From the NCBI GenBank assembly GCA_001600875.1, contig BCLD01000010.1:243001-307000 (forward strand): DNA of 64,000 nucleotides, written 5' to 3'. Both the position numbers and the translations under genes were made by a program. Source of the DNA: Solicoccozyma terricola. Taxonomy: Eukaryota > Basidiomycota > Tremellomycetes > Filobasidiales > Piskurozymaceae. Shown in pieces: positions 25,001 through 41,642 of this stretch (position 1 is its first letter; the number at the start of each line of letters is the position of its first letter). Below the pieces are notes generated by a model that was not told the origin of the DNA, searched no databases, and saw only the letters and a program-made list of their open reading frames with translations.

Positions 25001-25918
25001 ACCTCATCGCGCCAATCCTTACTCCATCCTTCATTCCCACTAGCTCCACCTGTCACCTCGGTCAACACATATCTCAACAGATCCTCGTCATATTTACAGC
25101 TTGGAGCTGTTGAAGATCCATCTTGTTTCGGATTGACGGAATTGAGGTAAACGGTCTCAAGGAGGTCGAGACGGCGGAGAGACAATGTCAATCCGATGGT
25201 CTGTAAGAAGGGCGTGTCGGTTTTCTTTGAGTGACCAGAAGCGTCTTCCGACGACAAATGCAAAGCTTACAAGTTTCCCCCCCTCTTCCTTTCCGGCTTC
25301 CAGGACCCTCTCCACGATCTCAGTCAATCGAGGATCGACGGAAACCCCAGCCGAACGTTGAGCGATAAAAGTATCGAGACATTGAGCTGTGATGCTCGTA
25401 GCGACATCAGCTTCTATCTCTGCCGAGCTCACGACGCCAACCCACAGATCATCGTCTCCTTGAACTCCCCACTCGATCTCGCAAACGCATCTCCAGCGTT
25501 TAATGCTAAATTGACCGCTTCAGTCATATCTCCGAGATAGAAGTAAATCTTGGAACAGAGTAACGAAGCTACTTGACGAGATTCAGGTGAGAGAGCTGAT
25601 GTAGGTTCCGACAAAGCCTCGCTGTGATTCCGGAAGGGTCGACGATGAGTTGGCATTCGGTGACAAAGCAGAAGTAAACGAGCGCCACGTACATCTCCGC
25701 CACTACTTCACTAATCTCAGCCCAGAAGAGAGGGACGACCTCGTTTAATTCTGTAATGGCATAGCTTTGAATCTCAGGATCGGTATCTGAGAGTAGGGAT
25801 ATCAGACCAGCTGAGAGAAGGATGGCACGGTTGCTTGTATTAGCTAGCTACTCGCTTAAAAGCGTGAAATTGGCGAATGGCCATGCCACCCACCGGCACT
25901 GCTCTGAGCGTTGACCAT
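22059..25918 (-). CDS. RPN2: 26S proteasome regulatory subunit RPN2 (PSMD1)
   Basis: About a dozen minus-strand exons. The first is only 25 nt (25918-25894) and encodes MVNAQSSA. It is joined through a split alanine codon to 25810-25693 ([17 protein letters not shown]), and a third exon starts at 25621. The N-terminus is the classic RPN2 start, a helical repeat with SYALxxL. The core shows proteasome/cyclosome repeats such as [24 protein letters not shown] and RHGATLALG. The C-terminus has the RPN2 motif [14 protein letters not shown], then an acidic tail after an Ala/Pro-rich stretch. RPN2 is a base scaffold subunit that binds RPN13 through its C-terminal tail. The ATP-free solenoid organises ubiquitin receptors in nucleus and cytosol. 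Confidence 0.93.
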
Positions 25919-26166
25919 CTTTGCAGGAAGGGGACGGTGTATTATGACGGCGCTGAAGCTGATGGTGTTGTTGTTCAAGCAGAGTGCATGGTGGTCATCA
26001 TTCAACTCGAAGCACCAACGCGTAATCCTCGATGCGAAACACGTGAAACCGAGTCGACGAGTTCGCGGCAAGTGGTGCTTTCATTCATAAGACTGTACAA
26101 TTATTGTTGGCGGGACACATTATTCTATGAGAGGTGGGTCAAGAATGCCTGCAGGGTCGATGCTAG

Positions 26167-32697
<6,531 letters not shown>

Positions 32698-32992
32698 GGT
32701 GAGGAATGTGGTGCACCCGAGTAGATTGGGGAACAAAGATCAGTCCACCTTGCGGTGAAACTGTCTAGCCGGACATGGTGGAAGGAACGGCGATTGATGG
32801 GACGGTGAAGCTGCTGGAAGATGGGTTGAATGGTCGACCCGAGTCTATACCTGTCGCTCAAGCAGATTCTACACTTGTTACCTTGAATTCACGTGGCAAT
32901 TGATGACGAGGGTCACGGCGGCAGGACCATGTTCATGACTCGAGCACCATTCCTCTACTACATACAACGAAAGGGGCTGGGGTAACTTAGTG

Positions 32993-34290
32993 TCACCGAA
33001 GCGCTGCTGGGGTATGGCTCTGCTGCAGGACCGCTGCGGATGGTTTGGGGGGGAGACCGACCGGACGAGGTGCAGGTCTTGACGGAGCTGTTGCTGAAGC
33101 TGCGCTCGTCCGTATGCCAGCTTGACCGCTGTCGCCAAGCGTCTCACCTCCAGTCTGCGTCACTTCTCCAGCCTGTCTGCCCTTCCCCTTCTCTGACTGA
33201 CTTTCCGCCTTCCTCTCCACTTGTCCAACACCCGCTCTCTCCAAATCCTCCTCGACTATTCTCTTCATATTCTCAATCTCCATTTCCAGATCCACATTCA
33301 ACGCCTCCTCACTCTGCATTTCTTCCACATTTTCCAAGCCCGTGGACGCACGATCGGCGTATTCTTCGGCCTCTACATCAGCACTACCAAGTCGAGATGG
33401 CCCAGCCGATGCGGACGCGGATCCAGAAGCGCTAACCGGAGCTCCAACAGCCGCGAGAGGTGAGTTCTGCATAGCGGATATCTTTGCTTCTAGTGCTGCG
33501 ATTTGTGCAGCGGCTCTTCGAGTTGCAAAAGGAAATGAGGATTAAAAATTCAGCTGTAACTCTGATTCATGACACTGATGAAGCATGGTACCGACGATTG
33601 AGGTCTCCTTTGGTTCTTGATCAGACTCAGCGTTGTCGTTCGGGGTGGATCATTGTGTCTTCCTCGATTGGATCGAGTGTATGTTTGAGATTGTTCGGGG
33701 TGAGCGGTCTACGTGAAATGATCAGTTTTCCGCCTTGTGATTGCGATGGGATGCTCCCTCACCTGAGATGCATAGGTCACCACCAGCTTTCTCCCGCGAA
33801 GTGGCTTGTCATTTAGCTTGATCAGCGCTTTGAGAGCGTCCTAGAGGCAGTGGCAGGCACGTCAACACCTCCAAACCCCTCGACCACCGACCTCATTCAA
33901 CCCACATCCTTGCTCGTAAACTCTACAAACGCAAAACCCCTTGGTTTCCCCTTCAGTGGTCCGGCCTTGTGAAACAAGAGATCCAATTTCGCAATCTTTC
34001 CGAACCTCGAGAAAATCTGGATGAGCGCATATCTCCACGAAACGTTCCAGAAAAGACAATTGACGACATCGAATCGAGTTAGCAGGGTGGACCCTCCATT
34101 AGATACGATACGGTGTGATAGCGGGAAATACTCACTCATCGATTGTAGGACTCAAATTACCAACAAACAGGCGATCTGGTTTTTGTGCGGCGGATGAGGA
34201 GTTGACGGGTGGTGTAGAGGATGGACCTGCGATAGGAGATGAACTAGAAGGTGGTGCGGCTGCTGATGAGAGGTAGTTGGAAGAGGCCAT
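32993..34290 (-). CDS. RBM18: RBM18-like single-RRM RNA-binding protein
   Basis: Minus-strand exons include 34290-34136 and 34032-33906, then one for the end of the RRM (~33840-33780), followed by the C-terminal exon(s) down to 32993. One RRM starts ~40 residues in: RNP2 is DRLFVGNL and RNP1 is KPRGFAFVEF, then LKALIKLNDKPLRGRKLVVTYA. Split RRM exons and the spacing fit the RBM18 family, whose biochemical role is poorly known. The C-terminal tail is not RRM-like. It contains AAQIAALEAKI, a Ser/Ala-rich patch, the acidic coiled region DLEMEIENMKRIVEEDLE, and a Pro-rich end. It lies upstream of GCN2 in the same direction with a ~295-bp gap. Confidence 0.8.
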
Positions 34291-34768
34291 GCTGTGACTG
34301 ATGTCGTTGAAGTGCGATATATGTTCGGGCAGGATGCCACACAGCAGGGACGAGTCTAGTTATCAGGTTTGTTTGGGAGATTGACCCGCGGTGCCACAAT
34401 TCTCGTATATAGGTAGCTGTTTGGCCGGCCTCTCACTCTCAACTGCCTCCCTCAGCACTCAAACACATATATTTCTTGTCATTTCTCGTTCTATTTTACT
34501 CCTGACATCCTCCATCCACTCGACCAGAACAAATAAAAGTCACAAGTGAAGGAAAAAGTCCCAGCGCTATCGTCGCCGTCCCCAACAACACTGCAGAGAG
34601 GTCCATTCCGACGTGCTCTGTTTCCTTTTTCCTTTTTCTTTTTCCTTTTTCCGTTTTGGTTCTTTTTCAATAGGACCGCTAAAGAAAAAATGACGCACAT
34701 CAGCATCCTATGGCGAGCATGATGAGAAGGAATATCAAGAACTCACGATCTTCATAATGATTTCCCGC
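34291..34768. other. intergenic spacer, CHZ1-like 3' end to RBM18 promoter
   Basis: 478 bp with no gene. It contains a TATA-like CGTATATAGG around 34410 and a CCTTTTT/CTTTTTC pyrimidine tract at ~34618-34660 that reads as a purine tract on the sense strand of the CHZ1-like 3' UTR. Confidence 0.45.
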
Positions 34769-35750
34769 TTACTCGTCATCTTCCTCGTCATCATCAGCTT
34801 CTCCACTCTCCGCACCTTCGAAAGTAACATCTGGTTGATGTTCAGTGTCATCTTCAGCGTCATCATCGTCATCCGGAACAGCTAAACGATGGGCGCAAGT
34901 GCAAGTAGAAAATATAACATGAATACGCTCGATATTTCCTCTTAAAAGCACGACATGAACGTCCCACAAACTCACTGGCGAGAATCTCCGGATCAGCGTA
35001 GTTTTTCACGGTTCTTTGCCTCTTCCCAGTGACGATGTTGGATAGATCAAGATCTTGGTCCTTTTCCTGGTCTTTCTCGACTTCGGTGTCTTCTTGTTCG
35101 TCAGCGGCGGTGGCGGCGGCTTTACCCTTTCCCTTGGCTGTTTGAAGACGTAGAAATAGGTTGATGAGGATGTCTGCACGCGCAAGGACAGGATGTTGAA
35201 CGACTTACGCTCAGTAGCTTCCTGTTCGTCGGTAGTGGTCTCCGCTTCGGCGACTTTGGCTCTGTCAAGGCGGATGGTGGGTAGGGCGAGGGGGTTGAAA
35301 CGTGCGAGAATAGATTGAATGTTAAAATGGGTAGGTGGAAGGAGAACGCGAGGGATTGTAAATCGATGGGGAAGCAGAGTTTGTCAGATGACCAAGATGT
35401 ATATGTCCACCCAGGGGAGATAAACGAGACCATAGAGAGAAGGAGAGCAAATGGGCCAAGCTTGATGCCGTCGACCGACAACTACTCCATGTCTAAGCCC
35501 GGTCCTTGACGAAGGTATCGCAGGCCATATCCCTCAGATCCCACGCCATATGATGTAACGCCATGCCCGAACGTCACTCGATGAACACAGTCACTCACTT
35601 CTTACTCCCTTCCTCCTCCTCGTCGTTCTGCTCAACATCAACCTTCCTCTTGTCCCCAGTCACAGCATCCTGCGCGGCAGGTGCCGCATCGGAGGACTGT
35701 ACAGGAGGGACGGTGTCGGTGGTGATGGTGGTCGGTTGCTCGGAGGACAT
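34769..35750 (-). CDS. CHZ1: CHZ1-like histone H2A.Z chaperone candidate
   Basis: About five minus-strand exons from 35750, the first ending at 35599 and the last at 34975-34769. The protein is small and highly charged. It starts MSSEQPTTIT, then a KRKVDVEQNDEEEEG block, Lys/Ala/Glu-rich linkers, and the core LDLSNIVTGKRQRTVKNYADPE. The core resembles the CHZ motif (SNI-x-GRRTRGK-x-x-DY) that contacts H2A.Z-H2B dimers. The C-terminus is a long Asp/Glu tail, as expected for a histone chaperone. It would act in the nucleus in H2A.Z deposition with SWR1. Acidic proteins of this type are easily mis-assigned, so the call rests on the short core motif. Confidence 0.6.
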
Positions 35751-35975
35751 GACGATGTTGCTGAGGTGGTGATGAGATAGATACATGTATGCGGTCGAGC
35801 GGGCGACGGACGTGACGCGTCTCCAACAATCATTTGGAATCCAGTCTGACGTGTCATAGTCATACATATTTCTGCATTTGCTGCTACTACATCGGTAATA
35901 CAATAAGAAACAATATCCATACCACATGATTCTCCACAACCATCGATCATCAATCATCAATCATCCCAATCTATC

Positions 35976-37118
35976 ATGCCATTAACATTTTGGCAATCTC
36001 AGAGACATTCCGAGGACCTGGTGCTAGAGAAAGTCCTGTAGCAAGATCATCATAGAGGGAAAGGTTGCCCTCAAATTGGTGAGATCAGGTAATTGATCTG
36101 CTGGAGGATTGTCGAGGCATTTTCCGAATGCCACCTCCTGGTGAATGGTTCACACATATAAAACTCAAATTGCATGGTCGGTGTCTGGGTTGTGTTGATC
36201 GTCATTGGCAATACAGTAAGGTCTGCCTTGATTGGGAGGGAACCTTTATGGGCGTTGGTGACAATGGTGCATGGCACTTTGAAGCAGTTCGTCAAATCAA
36301 CCAACAGTTTCAACTCCCCATCCTCGTCATTGCTGTACTGGGTTCCCTTGGTTTGCCACCCAGTCAATGCTGACATCCAATTGAGCCGGTATTGCAACAT
36401 CTTTGGGACTTCTGAGTCATCTGCTTGGATGACTGTTGCATTCCAAAGCTCATAGAATGTCTGTCGAAGCACTCTGGAAGTGAAGAGGGTTTCTTCAGCA
36501 GATGAGAATGGGCACATACAACATCTGTAATAGTAGAGCCACTCACGTCACCCAGAGCCGTGGAGTTGTGGAGTCATTGGCATCATCCCTGTTTGCAAGA
36601 GTGGCCACTTTATTTGCAGTCCATATCAACTGCCTATCTGGTCCTAACTGCCACATTCCTACACCAATTGTGTCATTGTCAAGTGTGGCGTATGTCCGCA
36701 AAGGATTGAACGTGTGGTACCATATGGGGAGGTAGCCTGTATTATCATAGCCAAACAGCCGTGCTGGGATATGCCTGCACCAGAAAGCATCACAGCACTG
36801 TACACCACTGTTTGGAGCATTGCCATCACTCACTCAGGCTCTACGGAGACAATGGCACAGACCACTGCAGCAAATGCAGCATCCCCATTTCTTCCTGCAT
36901 TTTGACAGGTAAGCTACAGCAAGGTGGCTAACACTCCACCTTCAAGACTCACCATGAGCAACATCAATTTTGCTAGGTGTATTCTTCCACAATGAGGATT
37001 CAGCTGAAAAAGTGCTGGTATCCACGTCTGTTGTTGTTCGAGGTGGCACTTTTGACATAACTTGGTCTGCCATAGCAACAAAGCAGGCTGTCAAGCCAAG
37101 CACAAATGAGAAACGCAT
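35976..37118 (-). CDS. unidentified putative secreted protein
   Basis: Minus-strand exons 37118-36953, 36894-36834 and 36774 onward to ~36545 are joined by good splice sites and consistent phases. Further coding sequence follows at ~36517-36071, with a possible last exon to ~35976. The N-terminus MRFSFVLGLTACFVAMA is a typical signal peptide. After it come NGDAAFAAVVCAIVSVEPE, GYDNTGYLPIWYHTF, GVGMWQLGPDRQLIWTANK and, in the later part, LKLLVDLTNCFKVPCTIV. I do not recognise a family. The junction near 36540 is unclear: the only phase-compatible acceptor I see would leave a 22-nt intron. Base use differs from neighbours: 6 CpG in 36181-36480 against 17 in 33001-33300, with many TG/CA. It could be a lineage-specific or horizontally acquired gene, or a decaying copy. 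Confidence 0.55.
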
Positions 37119-37881
37119 GCCAGGTTATAGTAGGGAGGTAATGGTTGAGTTGTCGGTGTGGTGTTGACCGTGTTTGCTTTAAGAGCTGATTAGAATGAAT
37201 TGTTTGGTTGAATGTAGACTTGCTTGGAGTGACTTGGTAACCATCTGGAAGTATTTCGTAGTATACATGAGCAAACCTCTCAGATTTGTTTGGAGGGACA
37301 TGATAACCCTTTCAACATTGGGTGAACCTTCTATAATGCTAACATTTTGTCAAGAAAAAACGGAAAAACATGATGTGACTCGTACCTCCTTCCCCCCCCC
37401 CCCCCCCACACACACACACCCATCTACACGTCTCCACCGCATATCATAAACCACCCACCCAAAAGAAAACCCCTCGTTTTTCGATATTATACCAAATCGG
37501 ACAAGAGCGGGCGGGGGTTTCGATATTAGGTGGGATCAAACGGTTGATCACGAACAACCCCCACAATCTAAATCGCTTTTCGTCTTATCCTTTTTCGTCC
37601 CTCGGTTACGACCCAAACTTCCCCGCCACTTTTCTTTTTAAAAAAAAAAACGAAATAAGACAACTGAGGGTGGAAAAGTTTAAACCCTTCCCCCCCCCCC
37701 CCCCCCGTAGGATTATCCATACGACGTCGTCGTGTTGGAGAGACCCTTAAAAAAATATGGGCGATGTCCCCATCCGGATACTGGACACTGGAAATATTAA
37801 AAAAGTTTCCTTTGAGGGGGTGGAAAAAAAGCGAGATTTCCAACACGACGTTGTTTTCTTCTTCTTTCTTTTTTCTTTTTT
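37119..37881. other. intergenic spacer with poly-C tracts
   Basis: 763 bp without a gene, between the orphan secreted gene's start and the BolA stop. It contains C runs at about 37393-37407 followed by (CA)n, and at about 37689-37706, plus A runs. The first ~200 bases share the CpG-poor character of the orphan gene. Confidence 0.5.
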
Positions 37882-38548
37882 TCATTTCTTCTTCGTTTTT
37901 TCCAGTTCCCATTGTTGTGGTGTTAATGTTCTCTAATGGAAAGAAAGGTGGAGCAAGGTGAAAGAATAAAAAAAAAAAAAAAAAAAAGAGGTNAATTTGG
38001 ATACGGGGGAAAAAAGGAAAGACGAGAGTGAACGGGAACGGGAAACGGAAACGGAAGGGGATTATCTTTTTTGGGTTTTATTTTATTTTACTACTTACTT
38101 GTGAAAAGGCATGTAATTGTTCGATTTGATCTTTTAAAAGTTGATTGACTGATTGAAGAAATTGGAATGGGAGGGGGGTAAGGGAATGATCAAAATATTA
38201 GCTTTCCCACAATCCGTTTGCTCCCCCCCCCCCCCGGGGGGTTTAATCAACAAACCTAATTTATGTCTACCTAAAGACATCTTTCCTTGAAAATCCTTTG
38301 AAACGACTAGTATTGCATATGAAGATCCACAATTCCCTGATGTATCTGTGATTTCCTATATGACCCCGGGGGGGGGGGGGGGGAACAGGAGTTAAGAGAA
38401 TGATTGATAAGTTGAAACTGGGTTGATCGTGAAAGAATGACGGACGACGACGACGTTGTGGATAGCTTACGAAATGATCTATGTTGAGATGTGAATGTAA
38501 GATTTGTTGGATCTGAGTTGCGATGGATGTATTTGATTGTGATTGCAT
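37882..38548 (-). CDS. BOL2: BolA-family protein (Fra2/BOLA2 type)
   Basis: Four small minus-strand exons, 38548-38471, 38355-38256, 38148-38099 and 37932-37882, give 92 aa. The order of motifs is a textbook BolA fold: an N-terminal helix (IATQIQQILHSHL), ITDTSGNCGSSYAILVVS, the F-x-GKMSLGRHKLVNQLL helix-turn-helix-like core, the invariant histidine in EQLHAFSQ, and TLTPQQWELEK. The lack of a presequence suggests the cytosolic BOLA2/Fra2 branch. That branch works with monothiol glutaredoxins on [2Fe-2S] clusters to signal iron status. The cysteine in GNCG matches the usual ligand-region position. Intron 3 contains a 20-nt A run and the single ambiguous base of the window (37993); introns 1 and 2 contain long G/C runs. 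Confidence 0.9.
37993..37993. other. ambiguous base (n)
   Basis: The only non-ACGT character in the window, within BolA intron 3 next to a 20-nt A run. It marks a low-quality consensus at a homopolymer. Confidence 0.95.
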
Positions 38549-39044
38549 GGTTGGATATGATGAATAGGATGAATAGGATGTCGTTTGAGGCCCCCAATGC
38601 CCATCGATACATGTCTGGATATGACTGCTGAGTGATCCCCTCCCCTCCCCTCCCCTCCACTCCACTTTCACGTGTCTCCCCTCCCCCCCTCCCTCCCTCC
38701 CTCCCTCCACCCTCTTTTCCACTGCGCCTGCTTTTGCTCCCCCCCCCCTTCCCCCTTCCCTGCCCCCCGTTTGGCGCAGTTCGTCATTCCAACCACCATC
38801 GTCCACATCATCCATCCACCCCTCCCAACACACATCCACACACACACATACATACACACATACACATACTCCTATAACGTGAGTCTGCCACGTCCCATAT
38901 ATCCATCACGACGAACATCCCCCTCAATACTAATATACAGAAATCCTCCCCGTTCCCCCTTTTTTTTTTAAACCTCTACCCCCCCGCATACTTTCCTCCC
39001 CCGTCTTTTTCGTTTCCCTTTTTTTTTCCCGCGAAATCATTATA
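38549..39044. promoter_or_regulatory. divergent promoter, BolA and CPA1-like cyclophilin
   Basis: 496 bp between divergent starts. It has (CCCT)n at 38641-38708 and a CACACATACATACACACAT tract at 38832-38870, both low-complexity. No TATA box is obvious. Confidence 0.5.
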
Positions 39045-40948
39045 ATGAACGCTTTTAAACGGGGTATTGCAACTGCTACCAGCATGTCCAAGTAAGTCGA
39101 TCGTCGGCCGTTTCTACCCTTTCTTCGCTCTTCGTTGTTGTTGAGCGGCGGTATCGAGTTGATCACGGAGGGAGCCGGGGGAATGAGACACGATTGATTT
39201 AAAATGGACCGATCTAATTGAAAATATCCCGATACTGATCTTTCCCCCCCCCCCCCCCGTTTGTTTGTTTGTTCGTCGGCGTCGGCGTGTAGGGTCTACT
39301 TTGATATCCAAATCAACGGTGAGGATTCCTGATATTTCTTTTTTTTTGTTTCTTGGAATCGTTCTCGCTCTCGGTCTCGCTCTCGGTCTCTCTTCGTCTT
39401 CGTCGTCATCGTCGTGTCCTTTTCTTCTTCTTCTCTCTTCTTCTTCTTCTCTCATCTTCTTCATTCTCAAACTACATTTTCCCAACCGTTTCTTTCCGCG
39501 TGTCCTTTCGTCCAAAAAACCAAAAAAACACTGCTATCCCCTCCCCCCCCCCCCCCCCCCCCTCCCCTTCCTTTTTCCTTTCCCATTTCCATTTCCCTAT
39601 TTTCCTCTCATTCTCTTCTCTATACTCCTTTTCCCTCACTTTCCCATCTTTTTCCCTATCCATCCTTCCCCATTTTTTTCCCATCTTTCCTTTTCCGCGT
39701 TTTTATTCGATCTAGGACCCAAAATCCATTCCTCTTCCCCCCCCCCCCCCCCGGCGCCTCGTCGTCGTTTTCATCCATTCCTTTCTTCTTTTTATCCTTG
39801 ATGCTCTTTTATCCAACCACGGAAACCGGCATTGCTGGGATGGCTTTTGGCTTTCCTATACCTGTCGGCATTGCTAGCACCTTTCCTATACCTGCTGGCA
39901 TTGCTGGCATGGCTTTCTTATACCTGCCGGCATTGCTGGCATGACTTTCCTATACCTGCTGGCATTGCTGGCATGGCTTTCTTATACCTGTCGGCATTGC
40001 TGGAACCTTTCCTATACCTGCTGGCATTGCTGGGATGGCTTCCTTATACCTGCCGGCATTGCTGGCATGGCTTCCTTATACCTGCCGGCATTGCTGGCAC
40101 CTTTCCTATACCTGTCGGCATTGCTGACGGAAGGGGGATACATGAGGATTTTTTTGGTGGCGAAAAGGAGGAAAACCCCATTTCTCCAAAAGTTGGGAGG
40201 GAGAGCGCGGGAAAGGTCGAGTTGTGAACTCTTGTTTCCTTCTATTCTCTTCATGCTCCCGCTGCTACTCCCACTCCTACTTCCGTCCCCCCCCCCCTTC
40301 CAAATCTCTTTGCAATGCCCTCGTACTGACCTTTTCTTTCCCGTCCCCCGACTTTCTCGATTTAATCGAATCAATCGAAAAAACAGGCGCCCCAGCTGGC
40401 CGAATCGTCTTCAAGCTTTACGATGACGTTGTCCCAAAGACAGCTGCCAACTTCCGTGCTCTTTGCACTGGTGAGAAAGGTTTCGGTTACGCCGGATCTG
40501 GTTTCCACAGGATCATCCCTCAATTCATGTGCGTTGTGTTTTTTTTGGATTGCCCGTGGGGGTTTTGAAATCGTGGATCATTGATGTTTTTCTTGAGGAA
40601 CCCCCTCTTTTTTTTTCCTTTTCTTTCTTTCTTTATCAGGCTCCAGGGTGGTGATTTCACCAACCACAACGGTACCGGTGGAAAGTCCATCTACGGTAAC
40701 AAGTTCGCCGATGAGAACTTCCAGTTGAAGCACACCAGTATGTTTTGAGAGAGAGAGAAGGGGGGGGGGGGGGTTTCCCACGCCGTAAGGAGGCTGATTC
40801 CGATAAAATGTTACGAAAACTCCAGAGCCAGGACTTTTGTCCATGGCCAACGCTGGTCCAAACACCAACGGTTCCCAGTTCTTCGTACGTCCTTCTTTCA
40901 CTCTCCGAGTCTCCCTCACAGAGAGCGAGAGAGAGCTGATAAACCGTT

Positions 40949-40983
<35 letters not shown>

Positions 40984-41002
40984 CCAGATCACCACCGTCA
41001 AG

Positions 41003-41045
<43 letters not shown>

Positions 41046-41236
41046 AGGAGGGTATGGACCTTGTCCAGAAGATCGAGAGTTACGGTTCCGACTCTGGTAG
41101 TGCGTACCCTTTTTCTCCTTTCGTCCGCCGTTTCCGTTCGATGAGTAACTGACCTCGCCTTGCCTCACCTCGCCTCGCCTCGCCTCGCGTAGAGCCCAAG
41201 GCCCAGGTCGCTATCTCCGCTGCTGGTACCGTCTAA
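39045..41236 (+). CDS. CPA1: cyclophilin A-type peptidyl-prolyl isomerase
   Basis: Seven exons: 39045-39091, 39293-39318, 40387-40528, 40640-40737, 40826-40884, 40988-41096 and 41193-41236; 174 aa. All active-site residues of cyclosporin-sensitive cyclophilins are present: R and F in [16 protein letters not shown], the GTGGKSIYG loop, [16 protein letters not shown], and the tryptophan in [13 protein letters not shown]. It catalyses prolyl cis-trans isomerisation. Two in-frame ATGs exist (39045 and 39084). The first adds [13 protein letters not shown], basic and free of acidic residues, which could be a mitochondrial presequence; the second gives the standard cytosolic MSKVYFDI start. Intron 2 is 1068 nt, about 15 times the local norm, and contains a minisatellite. 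A second cyclophilin gene follows 406 bp downstream. Confidence 0.93.
39244..39258 (+). repeat. poly-C tract (15 nt) in intron 1
   Basis: Uninterrupted run of 15 C just upstream of (GTTT)n and the acceptor of exon 2. It is part of a window-wide pattern of C/G runs in introns. Confidence 0.9.
39543..39562 (+). repeat. poly-C tract (20 nt) in intron 2
   Basis: Uninterrupted run of 20 C inside the long cyclophilin intron, followed by a long CTT/TCC pyrimidine tract. Confidence 0.9.
39829..40126 (+). repeat. 30-32 bp minisatellite in cyclophilin intron 2
   Basis: About ten tandem copies of a unit starting GGCATTGCTGG and ending CTATACCTG plus two pyrimidines. Units alternate between 30 bp (ACC form) and 32 bp (ATGGC form). 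The array stays open in two frames only because of its period. It lies entirely inside the 1068-nt intron and does not interrupt a splice site. Confidence 0.9.
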
Positions 41237-41642
41237 GCGGGAAAAGTTTTACTTTGTCGATATAAATCGATGGATGAGACGAACTACCAGAGTGAGATGA
41301 TGGACATGAACCAGGAAAAAGAGTGGAAGAGGAGAAGAAAGAAAAAATGGATTCAGTAGTATAACGTCTTTTGAGGATGAAAAAAAATTATGGCAGATGA
41401 ATGGATGGATGGAGGAGCGCGGCGATATTTGCCCATTTGCCCAAGTTGATTTCGGATGAGCATTGGCCAACTGCATCTACATATCCTTCGTCTCTCGTAC
41501 CACCCTTACATCACATCCCGCAAGTGTTTCATATCGAACCCCGGCTTGCAGCAGTATTGGCCAGGCCATCTCACACTCGCTGTTACCGCCAAACAACTCA
41601 CTCAAATCACCATCGACTTGGCTCGCTTCAACTTTTGCAAAC
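41237..41642. promoter_or_regulatory. spacer between two cyclophilin genes
   Basis: 406 bp holding the CPA1 3' UTR and the PPIL2 promoter. It contains GATGGATGGATGGA near 41398-41413. No gene is seen. Confidence 0.5.

Noticed and set aside
39265..40426. Long overlapping open frames across the 39.3-40.4 kb interval that look like a repetitive membrane protein
   Set aside because: They arise from pyrimidine-rich DNA and the 30-32 bp minisatellite inside the cyclophilin intron. Flanking exons splice in phase across it and the frames have no conserved motif.
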